In this document: positions 29,089 to 38,045 of the stretch, in pieces
Position numbering within the stretch: position 1 is the first letter of the stretch
Layout: each line of letters begins with the position of its first letter
Source of the DNA: Sphingosinicellaceae bacterium
Lineage (GTDB): Bacteria; Pseudomonadota; Alphaproteobacteria; Sphingomonadales; Sphingomonadaceae
Direction: 5' to 3'
Length of the DNA: 64,000 bases
NCBI GenBank assembly: GCA_019285715.1
Contig: CP079108.1
Location: 620,001-684,000 of the forward strand
Translations under genes and position numbers: made by a program
Notes under the pieces: model-generated
Database searches by the model: none
What the model was told of the DNA's origin: nothing
Seen by the model: the letters and a program-made list of their open reading frames with translations, nothing else

Positions 29089-30828
29089 TTGCCCACCCTC
29101 TACCAGCGTTTCGAAGCCCATGTCGCCGACGCCCTCGCAGCGCTCGTCGCGGACGGGGACCTGCCGGCGGGGTTGAACTTCGCGCATGTCACGGTCGAGC
29201 CGCCGCGCGACCCGACGCACGGCGACCTCGCGACCAACGCCGCGATGGTGCTCGCCAAGCCTGCCGGCCTGAAGCCGCGCGACATCGCGCTGGCGCTGGC
29301 ACAGAAGCTCGCCCGGCTTCCCGAAGTCGACAGCGCCGAGCCCGCCGGGCCGGGGTTCCTCAACCTCGGCCTGCGCTCCGACGTGTGGCGCGCGGAGCTC
29401 GGTGCGATCCTCGGGGAGGGCGTCGATTACGGGCGCTCCGACCTCGGCAAGGGCTCGACCGTCAACGTCGAGTACGTCTCCGCCAACCCGACCGGCCCGA
29501 TGCACATGGGGCATTGCCGGGGTGCGGTGGTCGGCGACGCGCTGGCCGATATCCTCGCTTATTCGGGCTTCGTGGTGACGCGGGAATATTACGTCAACGA
29601 CGCCGGCGGGCAGGTCGATACGCTCGCGCGGTCGGTGCACCTGCGCTACCGCGAGGCGCTGGGCGCGACCATCGAGATCCCCGAGGGCCTGTATCCGGGC
29701 GACTATCTGGTGCCGGTCGGCGAGGCGCTGGCGAAGCAATATGGCGACCGCTACGTCGACGCCCCCGAGAGCGAATGGCTGGCGCTGTTCCGCAAGGACG
29801 CGGTCCACCGCATGATGGACCTGATCCGCGAGGACCTGAAACTGCTCGGCATCGAGCACGACGTGGTCAGCTACGAGTCCGACGTGCAGGCGGCGAAGAA
29901 GCCCGAGGCGGCGGAGGCCCGGCTGCGCGCCGAGGGCCTCGTCTACGACGGCGTCCTCGAAGCGCCGAAGGGCAAGGAGCCCGACGACGACTGGGAGCCG
30001 GTGACGCTGCCGCTGTTCCGCGCGACGAAGTTCGGCGACGACCAGGACCGCCCGATCAAGAAGTCCGACGGCAGCTGGACCTACTTCGGCGCCGACATGG
30101 CCTACCATTATCAAAAGTCGGAGAGTGCCGACCAGCTCATCGACATCTGGGGCGCGGACCACGGCGGCACCGTCAAGCGCATCCGGGCGGCGGTTCAGGC
30201 GCTGACCGCCAAGGACGGCAAATCGATGCCGTTCGACGTCAAGCTGATCCAGATGGTCCGGCTCCTGCGCAACGGCGAGCCGGTCAAGATGTCGAAGCGC
30301 TCCGGCTCGTTCGTGACGCTGGCCGACGTCGTGCGCGAGGTCGGCAAGGACGTCGTGCGCTTCATGATGCTGACCAAGCGCGCCGACAGCCAGCTCGATT
30401 TCGACTTCGCCCACGTCGTCGAGCAGTCGCGCGAGAACCCGGTGTTCTACGTCCAGTACGCCCACGCCCGCATCCACTCGATCCAGCGCCGCGCCGCCGA
30501 GGCCGGGATGGTGCTGCCGGAGCCCGACTTCGCGCGCCTCGACGATGCCGAGCTGGCACTGGTCAAGCTGTGCGCGCAGTGGCCGCGCACCGTCGAGGCG
30601 GCGGCGACGACGCACGAGCCGCACCGCATCGCCTTCTACCTCGGCGACCTCGCGGCGGCGTTCCACTCGCTGTGGAACCAGGGCAACGATGACCCCGCGC
30701 GGCGCTTCGTCGTGGCGGACGATGCAGCGCTGACATCGGCACGGCTGGCGCTGGCGCGGGGTGTCGGGCAGATTATCCGCAATGGGCTCGGCCTGATGGG
30801 GGTCGAGCCGGTCGAGGAACTTCACTGA
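29089..30828 (+). CDS. argS: Arginyl-tRNA synthetase
   Basis: This 579-residue class I synthetase starts at TTG (MPTLYQRFEAHVADAL); no ATG fits the N-terminal domain. The Arg-tRNA-binding N-domain is followed by VSANPTGPMHMGHCRGAVVG with the HIGH motif as HMGH near residue 137. KMSKRSG carries the KMSKS equivalent near residue 401. The anticodon-binding helical domain ends the protein. It overlaps the SPOR gene start by one base. Confidence 0.96.
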   Translation: MPTLYQRFEAHVADALAALVADGDLPAGLNFAHVTVEPPRDPTHGDLATNAAMVLAKPAGLKPRDIALALAQKLARLPEVDSAEPAGPGFLNLGLRSDVWRAELGAILGEGVDYGRSDLGKGSTVNVEYVSANPTGPMHMGHCRGAVVGDALADILAYSGFVVTREYYVNDAGGQVDTLARSVHLRYREALGATIEIPEGLYPGDYLVPVGEALAKQYGDRYVDAPESEWLALFRKDAVHRMMDLIREDLKLLGIEHDVVSYESDVQAAKKPEAAEARLRAEGLVYDGVLEAPKGKEPDDDWEPVTLPLFRATKFGDDQDRPIKKSDGSWTYFGADMAYHYQKSESADQLIDIWGADHGGTVKRIRAAVQALTAKDGKSMPFDVKLIQMVRLLRNGEPVKMSKRSGSFVTLADVVREVGKDVVRFMMLTKRADSQLDFDFAHVVEQSRENPVFYVQYAHARIHSIQRRAAEAGMVLPEPDFARLDDAELALVKLCAQWPRTVEAAATTHEPHRIAFYLGDLAAAFHSLWNQGNDDPARRFVVADDAALTSARLALARGVGQIIRNGLGLMGVEPVEELH

Positions 30829-31721
30829 TGGCGCGTCGCCCGGTCGAACCCGATTACGACGACGATGCACCCTGGCTGTCGAGCGTCGAGGACGAGCAGC
30901 GCGGCGGCACCACCTACGTGCCGCGCCGCCGCCTGATCGGCGGCGTCGCGGTGTTCCTGGTGCTGCTCGCGGTCATTCTCGGCGGGCTGTGGTTCGTCAC
31001 CAAGGGCCCGCGCCAGACCGGCAGCAGTGGCACCTATGCGACGCCGGAGGAGGCGCCGCTGATCGCCGCCGACCCCGGTCCGTACAAGGTCGCGCCCGGC
31101 CCCGATGACCCGCAGGGGGCCGACGTCGACCAGAACGGCAGCGACATGCACGGCGTCAGCCAGGGCGAGGCCCCCGCCGGTGCGCTCGACGCGAACGCGA
31201 CGCCCGAGACGCCGGGCCAGTCCCCGGATGTCGAGGGCGAGCCGACGGACCTGCTGCCGCCGAGCGCCGGGGCCTCGGTCACCGCCGCGATCCCGCCGGT
31301 GCGACCGGGGACCGCTCCGAAGGCGATCGCTGTGCCCGCCGCGCCGGTGGCCACCATCCGTCCGCCCGCTCCGGTCGTGGCCAAGCCCGTGGTTGCGCCT
31401 CCGCCCGCGACGATCAAGCCGCTGCCCAAGGTCGCCGCGCTGCCGCCGGGAGCGCCCGCGCCCAAGCTCGTCGTGTCGTCGGGCAACGTCGCGCTCCAGC
31501 TCGGGGCCTTCTCGACGAGCGCCAAGGCGAACAGCGTCTGGGACGAATATTCGAAGCGCTTCAAGTACCTCGGCGGCCTCGGCAAGTCGGTCCAGTCGGT
31601 CGATCACGGCGGCGCCACCCTGTACCGCCTGCGCGCGACGGGCGTCGCCGACCGCGCCACCGCCGACGACCTGTGCGCACGCCTGAAGGTAGCGGGCGTC
31701 GAGTGCGTGGTGGCCAAGTGA
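30828..31721 (+). CDS. SPOR-domain membrane protein
   Basis: This 297-residue protein has a cytoplasmic head, one membrane segment near residues 37-57 (LIGGVAVFLVLLAVILGGLW), a long Pro/Ala-rich periplasmic linker, and a C-terminal SPOR domain from about residue 220 (VALQLGAFSTSAKANSVWDE). SPOR domains bind denuded glycan strands at the division septum. Its place between argS and nagZ is a conserved sphingomonad order. It probably acts in septal wall remodelling; the exact role is unknown. Confidence 0.85.
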   Translation: MARRPVEPDYDDDAPWLSSVEDEQRGGTTYVPRRRLIGGVAVFLVLLAVILGGLWFVTKGPRQTGSSGTYATPEEAPLIAADPGPYKVAPGPDDPQGADVDQNGSDMHGVSQGEAPAGALDANATPETPGQSPDVEGEPTDLLPPSAGASVTAAIPPVRPGTAPKAIAVPAAPVATIRPPAPVVAKPVVAPPPATIKPLPKVAALPPGAPAPKLVVSSGNVALQLGAFSTSAKANSVWDEYSKRFKYLGGLGKSVQSVDHGGATLYRLRATGVADRATADDLCARLKVAGVECVVAK

Positions 31722-32719
31722 CACCGCTCATCCTCGGCATGTCGGGCGCGGCGCTGACCGACGACGAGCGCGCCCTGTTCCGCGCCGCCGATCCGGCCGG
31801 GTACATCGTCTTCAAGCGCAACTGCATCGACCCCGAGCAACTGCTGGCGCTGACCGACAGCCTGCGTGACCTGTCGGGTCGTGACGTGCCGATCCTGATC
31901 GACCAGGAGGGCGGGCGCGTCGCGCGGCTGCAGCCGCCACACTGGCCGCTGTTTCCCGCCGCAGCCGCGTTCGGCGAACTGTTCGACCTCGCGCCGTTCT
32001 CCGGGATCGAGGCCGCCAAGGTCAACGCGGAGGCGATCGCGCTGACGCTGCGTGCGGTCGGCGTCAACGTCGACTGCCTGCCGCTGCTCGACGTGCCGCA
32101 GCCCGACGGCCACGGCATCATCGGCGACCGCGCTTTCTCGACCGACCCGATGTGGGTCGCGGGGCTGGGCAAAGCGACGCTCGACGGATTGAAGGCTGGC
32201 GGCGTCTGCGGTGTCGTCAAGCACATCCCCGGCCACGGCCGCGCGCGCGTCGACAGCCACCTCGCGCTGCCCGTCGTCGACGCCAGCCGCGAGGAGTTGG
32301 AGATCGACTTCACCCCGTTCCGCAAGCTCAAGACCGCGCCGATGGCGATGACCGCGCACGTCGTCTACACTGCGCTGGACCCGGACCGCTGCGCGACGCT
32401 GTCGCCGATCGTGATCGAGGACATCATCCGCGGTTTCATCGGTTTCGACGGGCTGCTGATGTCCGACGACCTCGGCATGAAGGCGCTGGGCGGGGCCTTC
32501 GGCGACCGCACGACCGGGGCGCTCGCCGCCGGTTGCGATATCGCGCTGCATTGTTCGGGCGACATGGCCGAGATGCAGGCGATCGTCGATGCCAGCCCGG
32601 AAATGACCTCCGCAGCCATGCGGCGGCTGAACGCCGCGATGGCGTGGGCGGCGAAACCCTCGAAACGCGCGGTCGCGGACCTGATCGACAAGCGCGACGC
32701 GTTGCTGGCGCTGACGTGA
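31718..32719 (+). CDS. nagZ: Beta-N-acetylhexosaminidase NagZ
   Basis: This 333-residue family 3 glycosidase removes GlcNAc from anhydro-muropeptides in cytoplasmic wall recycling. KHIPGHGRARVDSH carries the catalytic His-Asp loop, DQEGGRVARLQ the substrate site, and LMSDDLGMKAL the Asp nucleophile region. It starts at GTG overlapping the SPOR stop. Its own stop overlaps the scpA GTG, with the palindromic element directly behind. Confidence 0.93.
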   Translation: MTPLILGMSGAALTDDERALFRAADPAGYIVFKRNCIDPEQLLALTDSLRDLSGRDVPILIDQEGGRVARLQPPHWPLFPAAAAFGELFDLAPFSGIEAAKVNAEAIALTLRAVGVNVDCLPLLDVPQPDGHGIIGDRAFSTDPMWVAGLGKATLDGLKAGGVCGVVKHIPGHGRARVDSHLALPVVDASREELEIDFTPFRKLKTAPMAMTAHVVYTALDPDRCATLSPIVIEDIIRGFIGFDGLLMSDDLGMKALGGAFGDRTTGALAAGCDIALHCSGDMAEMQAIVDASPEMTSAAMRRLNAAMAWAAKPSKRAVADLIDKRDALLALT

Positions 32720-33597
32720 CCTCCCCCTCCCCTTCAGGGGAGGGGCGCGGAGAGACGGCGCACTTCAGCGCCGGCCCCGAGGGTGGGAACTTCGGTACGG
32801 GTGAAGAACCCACCCCGGGGCCGGCTGCGCCGTCTCTCCGACCCTCCCCTGAAGGGGAGGGTGGCAGGCAGGGCACCGGCGACGTCCTGACCCTCACCCT
32901 CGACGGCTGGGAGGGTCCGCTCGATCTGCTCCTGACCTTGGCGCGGAGCCAGAAGGTCGACCTCGCCAAGCTGTCGATCCTCGACCTCGTCGACCAGTAC
33001 CTCGTGTTCATCGCCGATGCGCGCGCGCTGCGGCTGGAGCTGGCGGCAGACTATCTCGTGATGGCGGCGTGGCTGGCGTACCTGAAGTCGTGCCTGTTGC
33101 TGCCGCCCGACCCGGAGGCCGACCCCGACCCGCACGAACTCGCGCTGCGCCTGCAGTGGCAGCTCCAGCGTCTCGACGCGATGCGCGAGGCCGGCGGTCG
33201 CTTGATGGGCCGCGACCAGCACGGGCGCGAGATCTTTCGCCGCGCCGCGCCCGAGGGTCTGCGGATGCAGGTGCGGGCGCGCTACGAATGCACGCTGTAC
33301 GAACTGCTCAGCGGCTATGGCGGCGTCCGGGCACGCACCGCGCAGGGGGTCTACCAGGTGCGGCGGCGCGCGGTGCTGGCGCTCGACGAGGCGATCGAGC
33401 GGCTCGGGCGGCTGCTCGGCACCGCGCTCGACTGGACCGCGCTGGCGACGTTCCTGCCGGATGAGGACGAGCCCGACTACGCCCGCTCGGTGCTTGCCAG
33501 CACTTTCGTCGCGGCGCTCGAGCTGGCGCGGCAGGGGAGGGTCGACCTGAGCCAGGGCGAGGCGTTCTCGCCGCTGCTGCTGCGGGCGCGGGCATGA
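32716..33597 (+). CDS. scpA: Segregation and condensation protein ScpA, with element-derived N-terminus
   Basis: This is the 293-residue kleisin subunit of the SMC-ScpAB condensin. The true fold begins at DVLTLTLDGWEGPLDLLLTL near residue 56, followed by DLAKLSILDLVDQYLVFI and LAADYLVMAAWLAYLKSCLL. No start codon exists in frame between the GTG at 32716 and that point. The first 55 or so residues must therefore be translated from the palindromic element (SPSPSGEGRGE to LRPSPEGEGG). The GTG overlaps the nagZ stop by four bases. Confidence 0.92.
   Translation: MTSPSPSGEGRGETAHFSAGPEGGNFGTGEEPTPGPAAPSLRPSPEGEGGRQGTGDVLTLTLDGWEGPLDLLLTLARSQKVDLAKLSILDLVDQYLVFIADARALRLELAADYLVMAAWLAYLKSCLLLPPDPEADPDPHELALRLQWQLQRLDAMREAGGRLMGRDQHGREIFRRAAPEGLRMQVRARYECTLYELLSGYGGVRARTAQGVYQVRRRAVLALDEAIERLGRLLGTALDWTALATFLPDEDEPDYARSVLASTFVAALELARQGRVDLSQGEAFSPLLLRARA
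32725..32861. repeat. Palindromic element at the nagZ/scpA junction
   Basis: The arms CCCTCCCCTTCAGGGGAGGG and CCCTCCCCTGAAGGGGAGGG are reverse complements. GGAGAGACGGCGCA and TGCGCCGTCTCTCC pair further in, and CCGGCCCC with GGGGCCGG in the centre. It is related in style to the murC/murB and ileS copies (both encode PSP-x-GEG peptides) but has different inner sequence. Confidence 0.85.
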
Positions 33598-34142
33598 GCG
33601 ACCTGCTCCGCGAGGTCGAGGCGCTGCTCTTCGCCGCTGCCGCACCGATGACGCCGGCCGAACTGGCGCGCTATCTCCCCGACGGCAGCGACGTCGATGC
33701 GCTGCTCGCCGAACTCGCGGAGCGCTATGCAGCAAGCGGCATCAACGTCGTCGAGCGCGGTGGTCGCTGGTTGTTCCAGACCGCCCCTGACCTCGCGCAC
33801 GTCCTGGCCCCGTCGCGCGACCGACCAGCGAAGCTGTCGCGCGCCGCGGTCGAGACGCTCGCCATCGTCGCGTACCACGAGCCGGTGACGCGTCCCGAGA
33901 TCGAGGCGATCCGCGGCGTCGGCGTGTCCGGCGGCACCCTCGACGTGCTGATGGAGGCGGGCTGGGTGCGCCCCGCCGGACGCCGCGAGACCCCGGGGCG
34001 ACCGCTACAGTACGCGACCACCGGCGGCTTCCTCGTGCATTTCGGGCTCGCCTCGCGCCGCGACCTGCCGGGGTTGGCGGACCTCAAGGCAGCCGGGCTG
34101 CTCGATGCGGAGGCGGTTGCCGAGATGGAGACAGACAGCTAA
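33594..34142 (+). CDS. scpB: Segregation and condensation protein ScpB
   Basis: This 182-residue winged-helix protein is a partner of ScpA. EVEALLFAAAAPMTPAELAR begins the first wing, then RAAVETLAIVAYHEPVTRPE and IEAIRGVGVSGGTLDVLMEA, the standard ScpB blocks. It overlaps scpA by four bases. Confidence 0.94.
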   Translation: MSDLLREVEALLFAAAAPMTPAELARYLPDGSDVDALLAELAERYAASGINVVERGGRWLFQTAPDLAHVLAPSRDRPAKLSRAAVETLAIVAYHEPVTRPEIEAIRGVGVSGGTLDVLMEAGWVRPAGRRETPGRPLQYATTGGFLVHFGLASRRDLPGLADLKAAGLLDAEAVAEMETDS

Positions 34143-34150
34143 CCCACGCC

Positions 34151-34226
34151 CGTCATCCCCGCGCAGGCGGGGACCCATCAGCCCAGCATTTCGGGGTGAT
34201 GGGTCCTCGCCTGCGCGGGGATGACG
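34151..34226. repeat. Intergenic long hairpin, copy 5
   Basis: CGTCATCCCCGCGCAGGCGG pairs with CCTGCGCGGGGATGACG; inner GGACCCATCA pairs with TGATGGGTCC. It lies nine bases behind the scpB stop and 22 bases before the PfkB kinase start. Confidence 0.85.
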
Positions 34227-34248
34227 ATGTTTTGCGCGAGAGCCCCCT

Positions 34249-35253
34249 ATGACCGACAATGCCATGACCCACGACATCGACGTCCTCGCGATCGGCAATG
34301 CGCTGGTCGACGTCATCGCCACCGCCGACGCCGGTTTCCTCGCCGCGAACGACATTCCCAAGGGCTCGATGCGCCTGATCGGGGCCGACGACGCCGAGCG
34401 GCTGTACGCGCTGATCGGGTCGTCGAAGGAAGTCTCGGGCGGGTCGGCGGCGAACACCGTCGCGGGCATCGCGGCGATGGGCGGCAAGCCCGCCTTCATC
34501 GGCCGGGTCGCGACCGACCAGCTCGGCGAGGTCTTCGCGCATGACATCCGTGCCGCCGGCGTATCCTACGACGTCGCGCCGATGGCCGACGGCCCGCCGA
34601 CCGGGCGCTGCCTGATCGTGGTGACCCCCGACGGCGACCGCACGATGAGCACCTACCTCGGCGCCTGCCAGGAACTGAGCGAGGCTGACGTCGACGAGGC
34701 GGTCGTGCGCTCGGCCGCGGTGCTCTACCTCGAAGGCTATCTGTGGGACCCCGAGCACCCGCGTGCCGCGATGAAGAAAGCCATCAAGATCGCGCGCGAT
34801 GCGGGCCGCAAGGTCGCCTTTACGCTGTCCGACGTGTTCTGCGTCGAGGGCCACCGCGAGGACTTCATCGAGCTTCTCGCTGGCCATGTCGACGTCATGT
34901 TCGGCAACGAGAACGAGGTTTGCGCCCTGTACCAGACGACCAACCTCGACGCCGCGATGAGCGAGCTCGGCAAGCACGCCAAGATCGCCGTCGTCACCCG
35001 GTCCGAGAGCGGCGCAGTGGTGTTGGTCGATGGCGAGCGCCACGTCGTGCCGTGCCATCCCGCGACCCAGGTGCTCGACACCACCGGCGCCGGCGACCTG
35101 TTCGCCGCCGGCTTCCTGAGCGGGCTGGTCGCGGGGCGCTCGCTGTCGGACTGCGCGCGGCAGGGCACGATCGCGGCCGCCGAGATCATCTCGCACTACG
35201 GCGCGCGCCCGGAGCGCGATTTGCGCGCCCTGATCGCCGAGGTGATGGGCTGA
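34249..35253 (+). CDS. PfkB-family carbohydrate kinase, adenosine kinase-like
   Basis: This is a 334-residue ribokinase-fold enzyme. The N-terminal signature is VLAIGNALVDVIATAD, the substrate loop VSGGSAANTVAGIAAMGG, and the anion-hole/catalytic base motif DTTGAGDLFAAGFLSG near the C-terminus. The layout fits alphaproteobacterial adenosine kinase-like proteins, but the sugar or nucleoside substrate is not fixed by sequence. An ATG five codons in (34264) is a possible start. It stands alone between two hairpins. Confidence 0.85.
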   Translation: MTDNAMTHDIDVLAIGNALVDVIATADAGFLAANDIPKGSMRLIGADDAERLYALIGSSKEVSGGSAANTVAGIAAMGGKPAFIGRVATDQLGEVFAHDIRAAGVSYDVAPMADGPPTGRCLIVVTPDGDRTMSTYLGACQELSEADVDEAVVRSAAVLYLEGYLWDPEHPRAAMKKAIKIARDAGRKVAFTLSDVFCVEGHREDFIELLAGHVDVMFGNENEVCALYQTTNLDAAMSELGKHAKIAVVTRSESGAVVLVDGERHVVPCHPATQVLDTTGAGDLFAAGFLSGLVAGRSLSDCARQGTIAAAEIISHYGARPERDLRALIAEVMG

Positions 35254-35263
35254 AGACTCCAGG

Positions 35264-35397
35264 TTGTCATTCCGGCGAACGCCGGGACCCAGCTTGGTCC
35301 AGCGTTCACAATCCGTGCGGAAGGCAACTGGGTCCCGGGTCAAGCCCGGGATGACAATGGGGCGCCGGGATGACAATGGGTTCGCCGGGATGACAAC
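35264..35397. repeat. Intergenic long hairpin, copy 6, with two extra 3' ends
   Basis: The main hairpin is 35264-35357 (TTGTCATTCCGGCG against GGGATGACAA, with inner GGGACCCAG). Behind it the end sequence CCGGGATGACAA repeats at 35365 and 35385, so three copies sit about 20 bp apart. Confidence 0.8.
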
Positions 35398-35424
35398 GCG
35401 GGACGCTCCGGGATAAGACCGCAC

Positions 35425-36324
35425 ATGCGAACCGGCGAAGACCAGTATCTCGACCTCGTCCGGCGCGTGTGGGAGCACGGCGTCGTCCGCGGCGACCGCA
35501 CCGGCACCGGCACCCGGGCGCTGTTCGGCGAGACTTTGCGCTTCGACCTGTCGGACGGCACGGTGCCGATCCTGACCACCAAGCGCGTCTACTGGAAGAC
35601 CGCGGTGCGCGAGATGCTGTGGTTCCTCGGCGGCGAAACCTCGATCGTGCCGCTCGTCCGCGACGGCGTCCACATCTGGACCGACTGGCCGCTGGAGAAA
35701 TACAATAAGGCGACCGGCGAAGCTCTGGACCGCGACGCGTTCGAGGCGCGGCTGCTGAACGACGACGCCTTCGCCGCCGAATGGGGCGACCTCGGGCCGG
35801 TCTATGGCCACCAGTGGCGGCACTGGCCCCGGCATCCCGACGACACCGAGGGCATCGACCAGATCGCCGCGCTGGTCGACGGCCTTCGCCACAACCCGGC
35901 GTCGCGGCGGCACATCTTCACCGGCTGGAACGTCGCCGACCTCGACCGCATGGCGCTGCCGCCATGCCACATGACGTACCAGTATTTCGTCGCGGATGGC
36001 AGGCTGTCGGGCATCCTTTACCAGCGCTCGTGCGACCTCGGACTGGGCTTTGCGTTCAACATCTTCGAGGCGGCGCTGCTGCTGCGGATGCTGGCCCAGC
36101 AGTGCGACCTCGAGCCCGGCGAGCTGGTCTGGATGGGCGCCGACTGCCACCTCTACCTCAACCACGCCGAGCTCGTGGAGACGCAACTGGCGCGCACCCC
36201 GAAGCCGTTCCCAACCTTGAGCCTGACCCGCCGCCCGCCGTCGATCCTCGACTATCGGTTCGAGGATTTCGTGGTCGACGGCTATGACCCGCACCCGCCG
36301 ATCAGCGCGCCGGTGGCGGTTTGA
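35425..36324 (+). CDS. thyA: Thymidylate synthase
   Basis: This 299-residue enzyme makes dTMP from dUMP with methylenetetrahydrofolate. The nucleophilic Cys is in ALPPCHMTYQYFV. RTGTGTRALFGE, SCDLGLGFAFNI and DCHLYLNHAEL are family blocks. It is about 35 residues longer than E. coli ThyA because of the 80-130 region, as in several other bacteria. folA follows directly, coupling dihydrofolate production to recycling. Confidence 0.96.
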   Translation: MRTGEDQYLDLVRRVWEHGVVRGDRTGTGTRALFGETLRFDLSDGTVPILTTKRVYWKTAVREMLWFLGGETSIVPLVRDGVHIWTDWPLEKYNKATGEALDRDAFEARLLNDDAFAAEWGDLGPVYGHQWRHWPRHPDDTEGIDQIAALVDGLRHNPASRRHIFTGWNVADLDRMALPPCHMTYQYFVADGRLSGILYQRSCDLGLGFAFNIFEAALLLRMLAQQCDLEPGELVWMGADCHLYLNHAELVETQLARTPKPFPTLSLTRRPPSILDYRFEDFVVDGYDPHPPISAPVAV

Positions 36325-36824
36325 CGGAGCGGCGCGACCCCCGAACAATCATCAGCCTCGTGGTCGCCCGCGCCGACAACGGCGTCATCGGCCGAGACAA
36401 CGCGCTGCCGTGGCGCATCCCCGCCGACCTCGCGCACTTCAAGCGGCTGACCATGGGCAAGCCGATCATCATGGGGCGGCGGACGTTCGAGTCGATCGGC
36501 CGCCCGCTACCGGGCCGGCTCAACATCGTGCTGAGCCGCGATCCGGACTGGCGGGCGGAGGGCGTGACGGTGGCCGCGAGCCTGTCCGACATGCTGGCGA
36601 ACGACGTGCCCGAGATCGCGATCATCGGCGGCGCACAGGTCTATGCGGAGGCATTGCCGCTGGCGACGCATGTCTATCTGACCGAGGTCCATTCCGCGCC
36701 GGAGGGCGATACCTGGCTGCCGGCGTTCGATGCGGGCGAGTGGCGCGAGACGGCGCGCGAGGCCCATGGTGCCGCGGGCGGCCAGCCGGGCTATAGCTTC
36801 GTGACGCTCGAACGGCGCAGCTAA
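36321..36824 (+). CDS. folA: Dihydrofolate reductase
   Basis: This 167-residue enzyme regenerates tetrahydrofolate. IISLVVARADNGVIGRDNAL begins the fold, LPWRIPADLAHFKRLTMGKP carries the catalytic Asp and substrate contacts, and IIMGRRTFESIG and IIGGAQVYAEAL bind NADPH. It starts at TTG overlapping the thyA stop by four bases. Confidence 0.95.
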   Translation: MTERRDPRTIISLVVARADNGVIGRDNALPWRIPADLAHFKRLTMGKPIIMGRRTFESIGRPLPGRLNIVLSRDPDWRAEGVTVAASLSDMLANDVPEIAIIGGAQVYAEALPLATHVYLTEVHSAPEGDTWLPAFDAGEWRETAREAHGAAGGQPGYSFVTLERRS

Positions 36825-36850
36825 GCGCCGGGGCCAACGGGGGGACGAAC

Positions 36851-38020
36851 ATGAGCTGGCGCAAGATTTCGGCGTGGGCGCTTGGGCTGGTCGTCGTCGC
36901 CATCGCCGCCTTCCTGACCTTCGCCCCCGGCATCGCCGAAAGCGGCATGAACCGCATCCAGGGCAGCGGCATCTGGCCGGTGAGCGTGCGGGCGAAGGCG
37001 CTGCACAAGACGCTGTTCGTCGCCGACATGCACGCCGACACTTTGCTGTGGAAACGCGACTTCGCCGACCAGGCGACGCGCGGCCACGTCGACCTGCCGC
37101 GGCTCGCACAGGGTCATGTCGCGCTGCAGATCCTGTCGTCGGTGACCAAGACGCCGAAGGGGCAGAACTACGACTCGAACTCCGACAAGACCGACAACAT
37201 CACGCTGCTGGCGGTGGCGCAGCTCCAGCCGGTGCGGACCTGGGGGTCGCTGCTGGAGCGCTCGCTGTGGCATGCCGAGAAACTGCACCGCGACGTCGCC
37301 GCCAACCCGAAGGCGCTGCGCCTCGTCCTGACCCGCCGCGACCTGGCGGCGCTTGCGGCCGACCAGGGGCTGGCGCCGCGCCCGGTCGGGACGATGCTGT
37401 CCGTCGAGGGCGCGCACAATCTGGAGGGGAAGCTCGCCAACCTCGACCGGCTGTACGACGCCGGGTTCCGCATGATCGGGCTGGCGCATTTCTTCGACAA
37501 CGAGCTCGCCGGCTCGATGCACGGCGAGCGCAAATACGGGCTGACCCCCTTCGGCCTCAAGGTCATGCGCGCGATGGAGGCGAAGTCGATGCTCGTCGAC
37601 CTCGCGCACTGCAGCCACGCCTGCTTCGCCGACGTCATGCGGCTGGCGGCGCGCCCGGTCGTGGTCAGCCACGGCGGGGTCAAGGCGACCTGCAACACCA
37701 ATCGCAACCTGTCCGACGACGAGCTGCGCCTGCTCGCGAAGAACGGCGGCGTCATCGGCATCGGCTATTGGGATGCGGCGGTGTGCGCCCCGACACCCGC
37801 CGCGACGGCGCGCGCGATCGTCCACGCGGTCGCGGTCGCGGGCATCGACCACGTCGGGCTGGGGTCGGATTTCGACGGCTCGGTGACCACCGGTTTCGAC
37901 ACCGCGCACCTCGACGCCGTGACCCAGGCGCTGATCGACGCGGGGCTGTCCGACGCCGACATCGCCAAGGTCATGGGCGGCAACGTGCAGCGCCTGCTCC
38001 TCGCGGGGTTGCCCGCCTGA
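36851..38020 (+). CDS. Membrane dipeptidase (peptidase family M19)
   Basis: This 389-residue zinc dipeptidase has an N-terminal membrane anchor (WALGLVVVAIAAFLTFAPGI). Zinc ligands are in FVADMHADTLLW, in the Glu of SVEGAHNL, in the His of VDLAHCSHACF and in VVSHGGVKA; GLGSDFDG follows near the C-terminus. The family cleaves a wide range of dipeptides, some with D-residues at the C-terminal side. It could serve peptidoglycan peptide turnover, but the substrate is unknown. Confidence 0.9.
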   Translation: MSWRKISAWALGLVVVAIAAFLTFAPGIAESGMNRIQGSGIWPVSVRAKALHKTLFVADMHADTLLWKRDFADQATRGHVDLPRLAQGHVALQILSSVTKTPKGQNYDSNSDKTDNITLLAVAQLQPVRTWGSLLERSLWHAEKLHRDVAANPKALRLVLTRRDLAALAADQGLAPRPVGTMLSVEGAHNLEGKLANLDRLYDAGFRMIGLAHFFDNELAGSMHGERKYGLTPFGLKVMRAMEAKSMLVDLAHCSHACFADVMRLAARPVVVSHGGVKATCNTNRNLSDDELRLLAKNGGVIGIGYWDAAVCAPTPAATARAIVHAVAVAGIDHVGLGSDFDGSVTTGFDTAHLDAVTQALIDAGLSDADIAKVMGGNVQRLLLAGLPA

Positions 38021-38045
38021 CCGGCGGGCCGCTACAGGCACCATC

